From CAZVJA01 sp964626885 (GTDB lineage Bacteria; Planctomycetota; Planctomycetia; Planctomycetales; Planctomycetaceae): a DNA stretch of 7,046 nt. A model generated the notes under the pieces. The model did not search any database, was not told where the DNA came from, and saw only the letters and a list, made by a program, of their open reading frames with translations. Positions 6,582-7,046 of the stretch are shown here, one piece after another. Made by a program: the position numbers and the translations under genes. Location: the NCBI GenBank assembly GCA_964626885.1, contig CAZVJA010000256.1, positions 1 through 7,046 of the forward strand, given 5' to 3'. Every line of letters starts with the position of its first letter. Position 1 is the first letter of the stretch.

Positions 6582-7040
6582 TTGTCGGAGAAGCTCTACG
6601 AGGGGATGTTCCTGGTCGAAAGTGGTCGCTTTGCGACCGACCCGGAAGGAACCGCCGGTGCGATTACCGGAATGATTGAAAAAGCAGGGGGCACGCTCGT
6701 CGCACACCGTCCTTGGTTGGATGGTCGGCTGGCCTACCCCATTGCCGGACAACGCAAAGGCTTGCATTACCTGGCTTATTTCAAAATGCCGGGCGGCGGT
6801 TTGCGGGATCTCAACCGTGCCTGCAAGCTCAATGAGCTGATTCTTCGACACTTGGTCATCAATCAGCCGCAGACTTTGTTCGATGCCATGGTCGCCGCGC
6901 TGAGCGGTGAGTGGAATCCCAACCAGGTCATGGTCGCCGATGAACCGGAAGAGCGCGGTCGTGGCCGCCGTCGTGATCGCGACGCGGACGTCGAGGAGGA
7001 TGTGGTCGACGCCATCAATGACGAGTCGGACGACGAATAA
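6582..7040 (+). CDS. rpsF: 30S ribosomal protein S6
   Basis: S6 binds 16S rRNA together with S18 in the platform of the small subunit. From the TTG start the product is 152 residues. Residues 1 to about 100 are the S6 domain: KLYEGMFLVESG (4-15) is the first strand, GGTLVAHRPWLDGRLAYPIAGQRKGLHYLAYF (36-67) holds the family signature around GRLAYPI and G.HYL..F, and DLNRACKLNELILRHLVI (76-93) is the usual second helix and last strand. Residues about 100-152 are a tail that is first basic (RGRGRRRDRD, 125-134) and then strongly acidic (DVEEDVVDAINDESDDE). Length lies between the short S6 of about 100 residues and E. coli S6, which also has an acidic tail and can be glutamylated there; this tail ends in DDE, not a plain Glu run. 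The stop is six bases from the window edge; ssb, rpsR or rplI would be expected next. Confidence 0.95.
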   Translation: MSEKLYEGMFLVESGRFATDPEGTAGAITGMIEKAGGTLVAHRPWLDGRLAYPIAGQRKGLHYLAYFKMPGGGLRDLNRACKLNELILRHLVINQPQTLFDAMVAALSGEWNPNQVMVADEPEERGRGRRRDRDADVEEDVVDAINDESDDE

Positions 7041-7046
7041 CAACTT

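Noticed and set aside
1..7046. tRNA, rRNA, CRISPR array, insertion sequence or integrase
   Set aside because: No cloverleaf, regularly spaced repeats, transposase motif or terminal inverted repeats were seen on either strand.

Overview
The window looks like chromosomal DNA of a planctomycete. It is moderately GC-rich, loosely packed, and has long gaps between housekeeping genes that would be close together in most bacteria. It also carries a giant exported PQQ-type beta-propeller/helical-repeat protein of the kind abundant in Planctomycetes. The phylum assignment is an inference from gene content and layout; there is no rRNA here to confirm it.

Layout: positions 1-4574 on the minus strand are one uninterrupted reading frame. 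It starts at 4574, carries a clear signal peptide, and runs off the left edge after 1524 codons without a stop. A 443-bp divergent intergenic region (4575-5017) follows, with candidate promoters facing both ways, small dyads and hairpins. On the plus strand come rplY/ctc (L25, 5018-5659), pth (peptidyl-tRNA hydrolase, 5861-6439) and rpsF (S6, 6582-7040). The window ends six bases after the rpsF stop.

The plus-strand genes form a translation cluster: L25 binds 5S rRNA, Pth recycles peptidyl-tRNA, and S6 sits in the 30S platform. The order rplY-pth-rpsF is a familiar bacterial arrangement, often followed by ssb, rpsR and rplI, which would lie to the right. The gaps of 201 and 142 bp contain hairpins and may hold regulatory leaders or internal promoters, so a single simple operon is not certain. 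The minus-strand gene has no obvious functional link to this cluster and is simply divergent from it.

Nothing mobile, no tRNA/rRNA, no CRISPR and no defence or biosynthetic system is visible. The points most worth a second look are the architecture of the large exported protein, a Gln-Lys pair in Pth where E. coli has His113-Asn114, a TTG start and charged C-terminal tail on S6, an acidic tail on L25, and the leaders upstream of rplY and rpsF.
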